Below are positions 17,924 to 26,801 of a DNA stretch of 64,000 bases, piece by piece (the first letter of the stretch is position 1; each line of letters starts with the position of its first letter). The position numbers were made by a program, and so were the translations under genes. A model generated the notes under the pieces. The model saw nothing but the letters and a program-made list of their open reading frames with translations. It did no database searches and was not told where the DNA came from. The DNA is taken from the NCBI GenBank assembly GCA_002316275.1, contig DCDE01000007.1:1-64000 (forward strand), given 5' to 3'. Origin of the DNA: Caldifarciminota bacterium UBA1063. GTDB lineage: Bacteria; Hydrothermota; Hydrothermia; UBA1063.

Positions 17924-18556
17924 ATGCATATTTCCACAAATGGGTGGATATGGGTTCAGGCAATACTCACACTTGCGATTTTTACATTTCTTTATAAAGA
18001 TAATCCCATTTTTAAAGTTGCAGAGCACTTGTTCGTTGGTTTAGCTACAGGTTATAGCCTTGTGATCATTTACAAGAATGCTTTTTACCCAAGCTTATGG
18101 ATTCCTTTGTTCCAAGAGAAGCAGCTTCTCTTCATTATTCCGTTTGTCCTTGGTCTTTTATATCTTACTGCTGCAATCCCTAAAATTTCATTCTTCATAC
18201 GCTGGCCTATGGCATTCCTATTGGGCATTGGGTCTGGCTTAAGCATACCGTTAGTTATTCAGGCATATGTTGTTGAGCAAGCTAAGGGTTCAATTCTAAG
18301 GCCACCTTACCAAAGTCCAATATTATGGATAAATGCCCTAATACTATTTCTGGGTGTTATTGCGGTCTTGATATATTTCTATTTTTCAATGCCCCACGAT
18401 AAGCCCGTGATTAAGCAGGTATCAAAAACTGGGTTGATACTTCTAATGCTTGGATTTGGTGCATCCTTTGGTTATACTGTTATGGCAAGGTTCTCTTTAC
18501 TCGTGGGTAGACTTGATTTTCTTCTGAACCAATGGTTGGGTATTAGGCCTTTTTAG
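17924..18556 (+). CDS. Second six-helix membrane protein of the DUF6754 operon
   Basis: 210 residues with about six predicted membrane helices (roughly 8-24, 33-50, 68-84, 92-112, 133-152 and 167-192). Notable segments are FKVAEHLFVGLATGYSLVII in helix 2, RWPMAFLLGIGSGLSI in helix 4 and LLMLGFGASFGYTVMARFSL in helix 6. No family was recognised. It starts one base after the previous stop with GGAGGAAGT as ribosome site and ends the operon, with only 2 bp to the convergent yitT gene. Probably the fourth subunit of one membrane complex. Confidence 0.6.
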   Translation: MHISTNGWIWVQAILTLAIFTFLYKDNPIFKVAEHLFVGLATGYSLVIIYKNAFYPSLWIPLFQEKQLLFIIPFVLGLLYLTAAIPKISFFIRWPMAFLLGIGSGLSIPLVIQAYVVEQAKGSILRPPYQSPILWINALILFLGVIAVLIYFYFSMPHDKPVIKQVSKTGLILLMLGFGASFGYTVMARFSLLVGRLDFLLNQWLGIRPF

Positions 18557-18558
18557 GC

Positions 18559-19443
18559 TCAGCCTGATATCTTTTTGAAACCTTTACCGAGGACCTCACG
18601 GATGTGAGTAATAGTAATAAAAGCAGTGGGATCTTCTTCTTTTACAATTTCTTTCATTTTTACAATTTCTCGCGGAGACCTCAAAATTACCCACAAGGCA
18701 AGTCTCTCATCACCAGAGTAGCCTCCTATAACTCTTACAAGGGTTACTCCCCTTCCTAATTCACTGAGGATACGCTCTTTTATTTCAGAATGCTTCGAGG
18801 TTATTATCATTGCCTGGAAGGATTTGGTAATTCCCTCCAGAACATAGTCTATGGTATTTGTATTTATGATAACTGATAAAAGCGAATACATGCCTATAAT
18901 TTTACCAAAAAATATACCCGCAAATAGTGTTATAAGAAAGTCAACTGCAAGGAGTGCTTTCCCTATATTTATGCTTGTATATTTATTTGCGATCATTGCA
19001 AGGATGTCTGTACCTCCTGTGGAAGAACCTCTCGATAGAACGAGTGCTATTCCAGTCCCTGTCAAAAGGTTTCCAAATGCTGATGCAATTACTAAGTCAT
19101 TTATGTAAAAGCTCGAGGGTATAAGATATTCAAGCAAATCTACGAAAAAGCTTAGTATTATAGTGGCGTAAATACTTTTAAGCCCAAATTCGCTACCGAG
19201 TACAAAGAAAGCTATGAGAAAGAGGAAAGCATTGATTATGAGCATTGTAAGTCCGATGGGGAAGTTAAAGATGTGATGGAGTATTATCCCGATACCACTA
19301 ACACCACCAGCGGCAATCTTGTTTGGAGCCAGGAAGATCACAATTCCTGTCGCGGTTATAAAGGCTCCAATTGTAACAAAGAGGATATCAGTAAAATTGA
19401 TTTTTAAAAAGAGCTTCCTATTCCACTCTCTCAAGTTTGGCAT
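18559..19443 (-). CDS. YitT family membrane protein (DUF161/DUF2179)
   Basis: 294 residues. The N-terminal two thirds have about five membrane helices with the family pattern GIVIFLAPNKIAAGGVSGIG, NFPIGLTMLIINAFLF, TGTGIALVLSRGSSTGGTD and IGKALLAVDFLITL. The C-terminal about 80 residues are the soluble DUF2179 domain (FQAMIITSKHSEIKERIL, RGVTLVRVIGGYSGDER, VVKEEDPTAFITI-like). YitT proteins are inner-membrane proteins of unknown transport role. The ATG lies 26 bases inside the end of pcrA, so the two are translationally coupled. Last gene of the operon that begins with the M6 protease. Confidence 0.92.
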   Translation of the reverse strand: MPNLREWNRKLFLKINFTDILFVTIGAFITATGIVIFLAPNKIAAGGVSGIGIILHHIFNFPIGLTMLIINAFLFLIAFFVLGSEFGLKSIYATIILSFFVDLLEYLIPSSFYINDLVIASAFGNLLTGTGIALVLSRGSSTGGTDILAMIANKYTSINIGKALLAVDFLITLFAGIFFGKIIGMYSLLSVIINTNTIDYVLEGITKSFQAMIITSKHSEIKERILSELGRGVTLVRVIGGYSGDERLALWVILRSPREIVKMKEIVKEEDPTAFITITHIREVLGKGFKKISG

Positions 19444-21496
19444 ATTCCATCACCAGTGTTTTTAAACCCGCTTTAAAAAAATTTATTTTTATTTTGCCTT
19501 CGTAAGTATCCACAACTTTCCCCATACCGAATACCTGATGGTACACCAGGTCACCAGGTTCAAATTCACCCCTTTCCTTTCTAACAGATCTTTCCCATGT
19601 TTCGGCACTTCTGCCTAACACGTCCCTGCTTGAGAATTCAACTACATTCGAGGGCAGCTCATAGATAAAGCGTGAGGTCATCAGTTCACCTTTTCTTAAG
19701 TATCGGTGTCGTACATAGGTAATGTAAACTTCTTCAATAGCTCTAGTAATAGCAACGTGGAATAAACGCCTTTCTTCTTCTAATTCGGATTCACTATTCG
19801 TGGATCTGAAATGTGGAAATACCGACTCTTCCATTCCGGCAATTATGACTATAGGGAATTCCAATCCTTTCGCATTATGAACGGTCATAAGTGTTACAAA
19901 TTCGGGAGAAGCGTTGTATTCATCAATATCAGTTCTAAGGGATATTTGCTGGACGTAATCCAGAATGGAAGTTGTGCCTTCGGAAACCATCTTTTTTATT
20001 TCTCCCAGGAGCTCTTTAACGTTTTCTATCTTGTCGATGGATTTTTCAGGATCGAAGGAATTTAAGAGATAATCATAGTATTTGATTTCTTCAACGAGGA
20101 ATTGGGCTATTTCGTATGCATCCAATTCTTCAATTTTCTTATGCAGACTATTAATCAGATTTATAAAACTGTCCAGCGCTCTATGAGCCCGTTCCGGGAG
20201 CTCTATTTCTCTATGATTTCTTACAGTATGTATGAGTGGAGTGTTGCTGATAGCAGCATGATTCTTCAAAGTTTTAAGGGTACCTTCACCAATTCCCCTC
20301 GGAGGCACATTGATTATCCTTTCAAGTGAAATGTCGTCACTTGGATTTACTAAGGCTTTGAAATAACTCAGGATGTCTTTTATTTCCTTGCGTTCGTAGA
20401 ACTTAATACCGCCTACAATCTTGTATGGAACACCATTTTTCTGAAAAATGGACTCGAATGCTCTGGAGAGGGCATTAATTCGGTATAAAATAAGGAAATC
20501 TCCAAAGGGCCTTCCACTGGATTTAATGATCTCAAGAACTGCTTTTGCTTCCTCTTCTCCATCTTCCGCTTCGATCACCTTCAAGTTTTTCCCCTGGGGA
20601 TTATTAGTCCAGAGGGTTTTACCGAGGCGCATTCTGTTGTTACTAATGACTGTTGAAGCGGCTTTTAGTATTTTCTGAGTACTTCTGTAGTTCTGCTCGA
20701 GCTTAATAATCTTACAGTTTGGGAAGTCTTTCTCAAAGTTTAGGATGTTTTGTATATCTGCACCTCTAAAAGAATAAATGGATTGGTCCTCATCACCTAC
20801 AACGAACACATTTTTATGGAGTTTTGAGAGGGCTCTTATAAGAAGGTACTGCTCATGGTTGGTGTCCTGGTACTCGTCTACGAGAACATGTTCAAATTTA
20901 GATGAGTAGTACTCAAGTACATCGGGAAACTTTCTAAAGATCTCGAGCGGGAGGAGAAGTAAATCATCGAAGTCAAGAGCATTATATTCCCGCATTTTTT
21001 CATTATATCTCTTGAAGATCTCCATAAGGTATAGATTGTTATCCTGCTTTCTTGATGTTTTAATCTGTGAAATACTTTCAACGAGATCCTCCAAATGTGG
21101 CTCCTTCGAGCCGGATTCACCGAGAATCTGTTTTATTATCTTTTTTTGGTCCTCTCTGTCCATAATCGTAAAGTATCTTGTGTATACACCCAGTTTTTCG
21201 ATTTCCTGTCTCAAGATCTTTGCGCATAGAGAATGAAACGTTCCTATCCAAAGGTCTCTTATATTTGCACCTATCAAGTTCCTGATCCTTTCTTTCATTT
21301 CATCAGCGGCTTTGTTTGTAAAAGTAGCTACAAAAATTCTACTAGGCGGAATGCCCTTTTCTCGTATTAGATATGCTACCCTGTATGTTAATACCCTTGT
21401 CTTTCCTGAGCCTGCGCCAGCAATGACAAGAACAGGCCCACCTTCATAAGTTATTGCCTCTCTTTGGGCTGGATTGAGGTCACGAAGAAGATCCAT
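19418..21496 (-). CDS. pcrA: ATP-dependent DNA helicase, UvrD/PcrA type
   Basis: 692 residues, a superfamily 1A 3'-to-5' helicase for repair and replication restart. Motifs in order: Q motif LNPAQREAI, Walker A VIAGAGSGKTRVL (about 26-38), Ia FVATFTNKAADEM, II LVDEYQDTN, III VFVVGDEDQSIYSFRGAD, IV LEQNYRST, V TVHNAKGLEFPIVI and VI RRLFHVAITRA. The last about 45 residues (PGDLVYHQVFGMGKVVDTY then LKTLVMEYAKLE) are the tudor/SH3-like tail typical of PcrA, used to contact RNA polymerase. All helicase motifs are intact. It lies 13 nt downstream of fba in the same operon. Confidence 0.95.
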   Translation of the reverse strand: MDLLRDLNPAQREAITYEGGPVLVIAGAGSGKTRVLTYRVAYLIREKGIPPSRIFVATFTNKAADEMKERIRNLIGANIRDLWIGTFHSLCAKILRQEIEKLGVYTRYFTIMDREDQKKIIKQILGESGSKEPHLEDLVESISQIKTSRKQDNNLYLMEIFKRYNEKMREYNALDFDDLLLLPLEIFRKFPDVLEYYSSKFEHVLVDEYQDTNHEQYLLIRALSKLHKNVFVVGDEDQSIYSFRGADIQNILNFEKDFPNCKIIKLEQNYRSTQKILKAASTVISNNRMRLGKTLWTNNPQGKNLKVIEAEDGEEEAKAVLEIIKSSGRPFGDFLILYRINALSRAFESIFQKNGVPYKIVGGIKFYERKEIKDILSYFKALVNPSDDISLERIINVPPRGIGEGTLKTLKNHAAISNTPLIHTVRNHREIELPERAHRALDSFINLINSLHKKIEELDAYEIAQFLVEEIKYYDYLLNSFDPEKSIDKIENVKELLGEIKKMVSEGTTSILDYVQQISLRTDIDEYNASPEFVTLMTVHNAKGLEFPIVIIAGMEESVFPHFRSTNSESELEEERRLFHVAITRAIEEVYITYVRHRYLRKGELMTSRFIYELPSNVVEFSSRDVLGRSAETWERSVRKERGEFEPGDLVYHQVFGMGKVVDTYEGKIKINFFKAGLKTLVMEYAKLERVE

Positions 21497-21509
21497 TCTA
21501 TTTGTATTC

Positions 21510-22421
21510 TTAAATGTGAGAGTTAAACAATCTGATTTTTTCTTTGACTTTTTCTTTAACGCGTAGTTTTGCTTCTTTCAAATGTGCTCTTGGATCAATT
21601 TCAGAAGGGCTTTCTCTGAAAACCTTTTGGAATCCAATAAGAAAACTGATCCTCAGGTCCGTATCGATATTTATTTTCCTGATGCCAGCTTTTATAGCTT
21701 CTTTTATTTCGGAATCAGGAACTCCCTTCGCGCCTTTGAGTTGGAATCCGAGTGCCGTTGCCTCCTGCACCATCGCCTGAGAAACACCAGATGCCCCGTG
21801 GAGCACCAAAGGTATCCCTATAAGTTCTTTTATTTTACGTATCCTTTGGATATCAAGCTTTGGCTCACCTTGGAATTTATAGGCACCGTGGGAAGTTCCA
21901 CATGCAATAGCAAGGGCATCACATTCAGTTTCTTGTATAAATTTTAGTGCATCTTCGGGATCAGTATAAATCGCTTCAGAGCTTTCTATTTCTTCCTCCT
22001 TCCCCAGAAGCCTTCCAAGTTCTGCCTCAACTGTTATATCTAAAGGTTTCGCTAACTCAACTACTTTTCTTGTAATCCTAATGTTTTCCTCTATAGGTCT
22101 GTCTGATGCATCGACCATCACCGAAGTAAAACCAAAACGAATAGCCTGTAGGATGCTCTTCAGTTTCTTCCCGTGATCTAAATGTAGTGCGAATGGTACA
22201 CGATATTTCTCAATGCCAGTTTTCACAATTGCTTCTATGAATTCGACACCTGCATAGTTCATGCCACCTTCAGATACTGCAATGATAACAGGAGAGTTTT
22301 CTTCTTCGGCAGCGCTCATCACCGATTGGAAGAACTCGAGGTTATTAATGTTAAAAGCCCCTACGGCGTATCCGTTTTTTTCTGCCTCAATGAGTAGTTC
22401 TTTCATTGATACTAATGGCAT
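21510..22421 (-). CDS. fba: Class II fructose-bisphosphate aldolase
   Basis: 303 residues. Zinc-dependent aldolase of glycolysis and gluconeogenesis, interconverting fructose 1,6-bisphosphate with the two triose phosphates. Visible landmarks: GAFNINNLEF, ALHLDHGKK with catalytic Asp82 and zinc ligand His83, VEAELG with Glu134, ACGTSHGAYKF with His178, VLHGASG with His208, and INIDTDLR for phosphate binding. Related enzymes use tagatose 1,6-bisphosphate, but location directly after pfkA (4-nt gap) supports the glycolytic assignment. Co-transcribed with pfkA and the upstream M6 protease. Confidence 0.94.
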   Translation of the reverse strand: MPLVSMKELLIEAEKNGYAVGAFNINNLEFFQSVMSAAEEENSPVIIAVSEGGMNYAGVEFIEAIVKTGIEKYRVPFALHLDHGKKLKSILQAIRFGFTSVMVDASDRPIEENIRITRKVVELAKPLDITVEAELGRLLGKEEEIESSEAIYTDPEDALKFIQETECDALAIACGTSHGAYKFQGEPKLDIQRIRKIKELIGIPLVLHGASGVSQAMVQEATALGFQLKGAKGVPDSEIKEAIKAGIRKINIDTDLRISFLIGFQKVFRESPSEIDPRAHLKEAKLRVKEKVKEKIRLFNSHI

Positions 22422-22425
22422 TTTT

Positions 22426-23400
22426 CTAGTCCTCCCATTTCAGAGTATCTATCATTTTTATCAAGGATTCATCAAGGGTTTTCTTTTTTGACACTACTTC
22501 GGTGAGAGCACACTCCGTGATCTTATCATCTCTCATAGATGTCATAACACCAAATCTTTCGCTGATTAGAAGATTTATTGCATGGGTAGCAAATTCAAGA
22601 GATAGTTTTCTGTCTTTAAAAGTTGGTGAACCGCCTCTCTGCAGGTGTCCAAGCACCGTGACTCTTAACTCATATCTGATACCTTTTTTCTCAAGTAGTT
22701 CTTTGATTTTAAACCCTGAACCGTAGCCTTCAGCGACGATAATAATAGAATTGGATCTACCTTCTACAAAGCGTTGGTTTAGCCTTTTTACGACTTCATC
22801 GATGTCCGTTTCACATTCTGGTATAAAGCAGGCTTCCGCTCCAGTAGTGACTGAAGCGTTCAAAGCAAGAAATCCTGACGTATTGCCCATTACTTCTATA
22901 ATGAAAGCCCTGTCAAGAGATGAAGCCGTATCTTTTATAATATCAACAGATCTGACTATGGTGTTAAGTGCAGTGTCCGCTCCAAGAGATTCATCAGTCC
23001 CGAATATGTCGTTATCAATGGAGGCAGGAATAGCAATTAAATTTACTCCCAATCTGCTGATGGCTTCAGCACCATGCATAGAGCCGTCACCACCAATTAC
23101 AATAAGAACATCTATGCCCATTTCTTCGAGGTTCATGACTGCCTGTTTTTGGACTTCTCTTTGGGTGAATTGGGAGAATCTTGATGTTCCGAGTATGGTT
23201 CCCCCGCGCTGAATGATCCCGCCTGCGTCTCTTTTTGTAAGCCTCTGGTAATTTTTGTCAATTATACCTTTATATCCTCTGTATATTCCAAAAACGTCAT
23301 AGTTGTGATCAATCAGTCCCTTGATGAGGTATCTCAAGCATGAATTCATCCCAGGGGCATCTCCACCTGCTGTCACTAAGGCTATTTTTTTATGATTCAT
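22426..23400 (-). CDS. pfkA: 6-phosphofructokinase
   Basis: 324 residues, the usual length of bacterial PfkA. It phosphorylates fructose 6-phosphate, the committed step of glycolysis. Motifs: LVTAGGDAPGMN (9-20), IQRGGTILGTSR, the nucleotide loop GGDGS (103-107), PASIDNDI with catalytic Asp129, SLDRAFIIEVMGN, and VLGHLQRGGSP. Glycine at the fourth position of GGDGS (106) and alanine at 126 (not lysine) fit an ATP-dependent rather than a pyrophosphate-dependent enzyme, though this needs a tree. Followed after 4 nt by fba and preceded after 1 nt by the M6 protease. Confidence 0.94.
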   Translation of the reverse strand: MNHKKIALVTAGGDAPGMNSCLRYLIKGLIDHNYDVFGIYRGYKGIIDKNYQRLTKRDAGGIIQRGGTILGTSRFSQFTQREVQKQAVMNLEEMGIDVLIVIGGDGSMHGAEAISRLGVNLIAIPASIDNDIFGTDESLGADTALNTIVRSVDIIKDTASSLDRAFIIEVMGNTSGFLALNASVTTGAEACFIPECETDIDEVVKRLNQRFVEGRSNSIIIVAEGYGSGFKIKELLEKKGIRYELRVTVLGHLQRGGSPTFKDRKLSLEFATHAINLLISERFGVMTSMRDDKITECALTEVVSKKKTLDESLIKMIDTLKWED

Positions 23401-23401
23401 A

Positions 23402-26400
23402 TTAATGCTCCATGTTTTTACCTATTATAAATCTAGTGCTTTTTTGAATCTTTTTTCCGCTCATATTGAAGACAGCACGTAGATAGTAAATGTCGGGTCC
23501 AAGGTCTCCAGTAAATATTTTCTTTTCTTCAACGACCCCTCCATTAAAGTCAAATTCTATAGTTTTTACCTTCTGACCAGAAAAATTGTATATTTCAATT
23601 TGTGCATGCCCACCGCTTTTAGCCTTGAATCTGAGATTACAGGAAGAAGTAAAAACAGGACTTGGATATACGTATAAGAGGGAAATATCTTCCTCATTGG
23701 GGGTTGATGTGGGGGGTATTTCGATGAAGTATGGGTTATGGCTACAGTTTTTACCAAAATGTCTCCAAGAACTTCGTGCTGTGGGAAGTTCCTGGGCATA
23801 GATATAACCATCAGATGTTAGATAAATTAATTCTACTGTTCCATTGCCGTCTAAATCTTCAATTATTGCGTGAGAGTTTAAACCCTTGGAAACGGGATAG
23901 TAGTTCAGTGAATCCATTTGCATGTGTCCGTAAACATTTATACTGTTCTCCGAAGGAACTATTATTTCCTCGAGTCCATCGTTATCCACATCAGCGAGGA
24001 GAGGCTGAAAATGCTTTAGTGTATCCATTTTAATGGGGAATCTATTAAGTAATGAAAGCTCTTCATTAGTTCCTATCAAATATGAGCTGGCAATGTAAAT
24101 ATTGTCAAGGTGCTCGTCTCCATCAATATCACCCACCGCCATGCCATTTATAGGTGCAGGGGCGAATTTCCTCTGTTTGAGCACATTTCCACCTTCACTA
24201 TAGATCAGATGGTCTCCGATCCCGGTTGCAGTTATTACTTTAAGTCCGTAAGAGGTGGTGTCAAATACCATTGCTGGGGAAAGGAGCGATGGAGTAAGGT
24301 CAGGAGTGCCATAAATGTAGACTTCAAATCTTTCTGTGACCACAAACATCCTCCCATCAGAGGATTGGTAGAACAATAGAGAACCGTTTGAAGCAGGAAT
24401 ATTGTATGCCGGTGCTCCCATATCTACCCTGAATCTGATGTTTCCCAAAGTATCAATGATGTTGTAGTAATTGTCAAAAGTCCCGATCCCTATATATGTA
24501 GCATTCCCTAAGGGAAATATAGAAGGTGCTGAAGCAATTTCTTCGGGAAGTTGTATATTAAACAGTAAGTCTGGAGAACCATCTCCATTGCTATCTTTTA
24601 AAGTATACAGCCTTAAATTCCTGTTGCTACAGCCTAAGGCTAACTCTGGAAAACCATTGTTATCAATGTCATAAATAGCTGGTACATCAATAAATTTTTG
24701 GTTCCTGAGGGTGTCTGAGAGCAAGGAGAGACCGTGTCTATTCAAAATAGTGAGAAGTGCAAAGGAGTCCACTTCTGTTGTATCAACGGAGATAAAATCG
24801 ATTGATTTGCGGCAGATATTCTGTAAAGTACATAATAGCGAATCTTTAACTTCAAGGTATCCATCGGTAGGTTCATCGTAGACCATTCTGTTACTATTAG
24901 AATCTATGACACTGAAACCTACTCTTATTGGGAATGGTTGTAAGTTGTTTTCAAGTTTTACTTTAAATGACATTTCATATCCTTGAGATGAGACATCGAA
25001 GATCGTTATTCTGGTTTTATTACCATAGTTGTCTGTTGAAGGGGGATTTGAAGTAGATGAAATTGTATTATTATTGGCCTCAAAATAAAGGTCATAAGGG
25101 CTGCCGAACCAGCAATAGGCATAAGGGAAAAAATCTCCATTAAATCTTTGGAAATCCTGAACATGGTCAGCTTCTAAGACATATACTCCCATGGGACGGA
25201 CTGCATTTATGGTATTATAAGCAAAATTATCCCAGATGATGTTTTCATCAATATGTAAAACCATAAGCCCATCACCTGGAAGTAGATAATCATTCTCACC
25301 TTTAAAGTCTATAACAACGCCGTTACTCCACCTTCCGGAAACCTGAATTGTATCACCACAAGACTCAAAATCGTTTACTGTTAGATTCATTGCAATATTT
25401 TGTAAGAGGAAGTATTCAGATGAATTTATCGGTATTTTGACCATTCTCGTCTTACTGTAAGGATCTTCAAGAAAATTAGCACTTACGTAGTGAATCCCAG
25501 CATGTGTTTTATTCATTACAAAGGAGTCTACAGGTATTGTGAGGGGATATATTTTAAACTCTTGAAACAGAGGGCCTGGATTCACTTCTGTGATTATTTG
25601 ATTGTTTAGAAATCCATCACCAAAGACCAGCCTCAAAATATAATCGATAAAAATCCTTTCCCAAGCATTTGGTAGAGGTGGTATAAGACCAGACGGGATC
25701 CCCTGCGCTTCGAGGTATGGTCCGGTGGTCATAATTCCGAAGGCTCCAATTCCTGCGCCTCTTCCATAGGTATCGTAGAGGTCTGGGAGCAGAAAGAGGT
25801 TATGTCCGCTTTCGTGAAACAGTGTCCCCTGGAGTTTTATTTCTAAGCCGTCTTGCGACATAGTTGCAGGTAAGAGAGATGCATCATAAACCGTGTCTCT
25901 TGCTTCGTTCAACAGTAGATATTCTCTGCCAATATAGTATTCAAGAGCCCCAGGGGGTATGGTAACGGCAGCAAGGTCGTAAGGAGAGTCTAAGAGGACA
26001 TCGGTTTGCCACGCAGAACCTGCATAGAATACGATGTACCTATCCCAAACACCTTCCATGTAATCTTTTATACCGTTATTGTCAAGGTCTTCAAAGCTAA
26101 TGGTTGGATCGAGGTCTGCGCTTCTAAAGGCATCCCTCATAAAGGTGACCAGACCGAGTTCCATGTTGGATGGATTCCCATAATATGCAATGGTATGGGG
26201 TACCTTGTATGCAGGTAACCCGGAGTCAGGCTTTACAACCCACTCAAGTCTTACCTTACCGTAAGTTGCAGCGTAGACATACGATGCAAGAGACCTCATC
26301 TGATTGTTGAAGTAATTCCAGTCGTGGGGAGGATCGTAATATGGATTATAGTAAGGCATTCCATTACAATCTAAACCGATGATTGGATCCTCTCCATTAT

Positions 26401-26701
26401 CAGTTATTCTGAAGAGTCCATTTCCTGTCGAATTAGGGTCATCAGGTATCTCCTCCATAAATTCCATTCTTAGGGCAAGGACCCTAATGACAACAGGTTC
26501 CTTTTCTCCTCTTATGTGATTTTTACTGAGTTTTAGTACTTGGGGGTGAAGCTCAGGACGTTCAAGTCTAAACCGTTTAAAGGCTTCTTGCACCTTTGCT
26601 TCTCTACTGTAAAAATCGGTGATCGGCTGAATCAGCCTGTCTCGGTCATAATCTATCTGAGGTAAGCCCCATAAGTTTGCAATAATCATCAATAATAACA
26701 T
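23402..26701 (-). CDS. Secreted M6-family metalloprotease with FG-GAP-like repeats and sorting domain
   Basis: 1099 residues from the ATG whose first base is 26701. An upstream in-frame ATG at 26767 exists, but it lies before the promoter, and AGGGGGAG directly precedes the inner one, which opens a signal peptide (MLLLMIIANLWG). The M6 (immune inhibitor A-like) catalytic motif is HESGH at 296-300, with the downstream DLYD. The second half has FG-GAP/VCBS-like calcium loops (DIDNNGFPELALG, DIDGDEHLDNIYI, DVDNDGLEEIIV, DLDGNGTVELIYL). The last about 88 residues are a type-IX-type sorting domain (VYPSPVFTSSCN, IEIYNFSGQKVKTIEF, DIYYLRAVF). It is predicted to be a large secreted or surface peptidase. 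Unusually, it heads an operon with pfkA and fba. Confidence 0.88.
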   Translation of the reverse strand: MLLLMIIANLWGLPQIDYDRDRLIQPITDFYSREAKVQEAFKRFRLERPELHPQVLKLSKNHIRGEKEPVVIRVLALRMEFMEEIPDDPNSTGNGLFRITDNGEDPIIGLDCNGMPYYNPYYDPPHDWNYFNNQMRSLASYVYAATYGKVRLEWVVKPDSGLPAYKVPHTIAYYGNPSNMELGLVTFMRDAFRSADLDPTISFEDLDNNGIKDYMEGVWDRYIVFYAGSAWQTDVLLDSPYDLAAVTIPPGALEYYIGREYLLLNEARDTVYDASLLPATMSQDGLEIKLQGTLFHESGHNLFLLPDLYDTYGRGAGIGAFGIMTTGPYLEAQGIPSGLIPPLPNAWERIFIDYILRLVFGDGFLNNQIITEVNPGPLFQEFKIYPLTIPVDSFVMNKTHAGIHYVSANFLEDPYSKTRMVKIPINSSEYFLLQNIAMNLTVNDFESCGDTIQVSGRWSNGVVIDFKGENDYLLPGDGLMVLHIDENIIWDNFAYNTINAVRPMGVYVLEADHVQDFQRFNGDFFPYAYCWFGSPYDLYFEANNNTISSTSNPPSTDNYGNKTRITIFDVSSQGYEMSFKVKLENNLQPFPIRVGFSVIDSNSNRMVYDEPTDGYLEVKDSLLCTLQNICRKSIDFISVDTTEVDSFALLTILNRHGLSLLSDTLRNQKFIDVPAIYDIDNNGFPELALGCSNRNLRLYTLKDSNGDGSPDLLFNIQLPEEIASAPSIFPLGNATYIGIGTFDNYYNIIDTLGNIRFRVDMGAPAYNIPASNGSLLFYQSSDGRMFVVTERFEVYIYGTPDLTPSLLSPAMVFDTTSYGLKVITATGIGDHLIYSEGGNVLKQRKFAPAPINGMAVGDIDGDEHLDNIYIASSYLIGTNEELSLLNRFPIKMDTLKHFQPLLADVDNDGLEEIIVPSENSINVYGHMQMDSLNYYPVSKGLNSHAIIEDLDGNGTVELIYLTSDGYIYAQELPTARSSWRHFGKNCSHNPYFIEIPPTSTPNEEDISLLYVYPSPVFTSSCNLRFKAKSGGHAQIEIYNFSGQKVKTIEFDFNGGVVEEKKIFTGDLGPDIYYLRAVFNMSGKKIQKSTRFIIGKNMEH

Positions 26702-26723
26702 CCATCTCCCCCTTTTATTGTAA

Positions 26724-26752
26724 ATTTTAACACACCTAAAAGGTAATTCCAA
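26724..26752 (-). promoter_or_regulatory. Promoter of the M6 protease-pfkA-fba-pcrA-yitT operon
   Basis: On the (-) strand: -35 TTGGAA (26747-26752), a 17-nt spacer, -10 TAAAAT (26724-26729). The predicted start near 26717 gives a leader of about 16 nt containing AGGGGGAG. It is back to back with the uvrB promoter. Confidence 0.65.
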
Positions 26753-26766
26753 ATGTTCTATATTCA

Positions 26767-26795
26767 TTGAATTGCAATTCTATCAGCTTTAAAAT
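26767..26795 (+). promoter_or_regulatory. Promoter of uvrB, predicted leaderless
   Basis: -35 TTGAAT (26767-26772), a 17-nt spacer, -10 TAAAAT (26790-26795), then six bases and the ATG of uvrB. No Shine-Dalgarno can fit. The hexamers and both distances are identical to those of recF. Confidence 0.75.
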
Positions 26796-26801
26796 ATACA
26801 C

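Noticed and set aside
18540..18585. Small hairpin AGGC-TCA-GCCT near TTTTT at the 18556/18559 junction as a terminator
   Set aside because: Only four base pairs with a three-base loop, and six bases separate it from the T run.
26702..26767. Upstream ATG at 26767 for the M6 protease
   Set aside because: It lies upstream of the -35 and adds 22 residues before a perfect signal peptide; AGGGGGAG serves the inner ATG.
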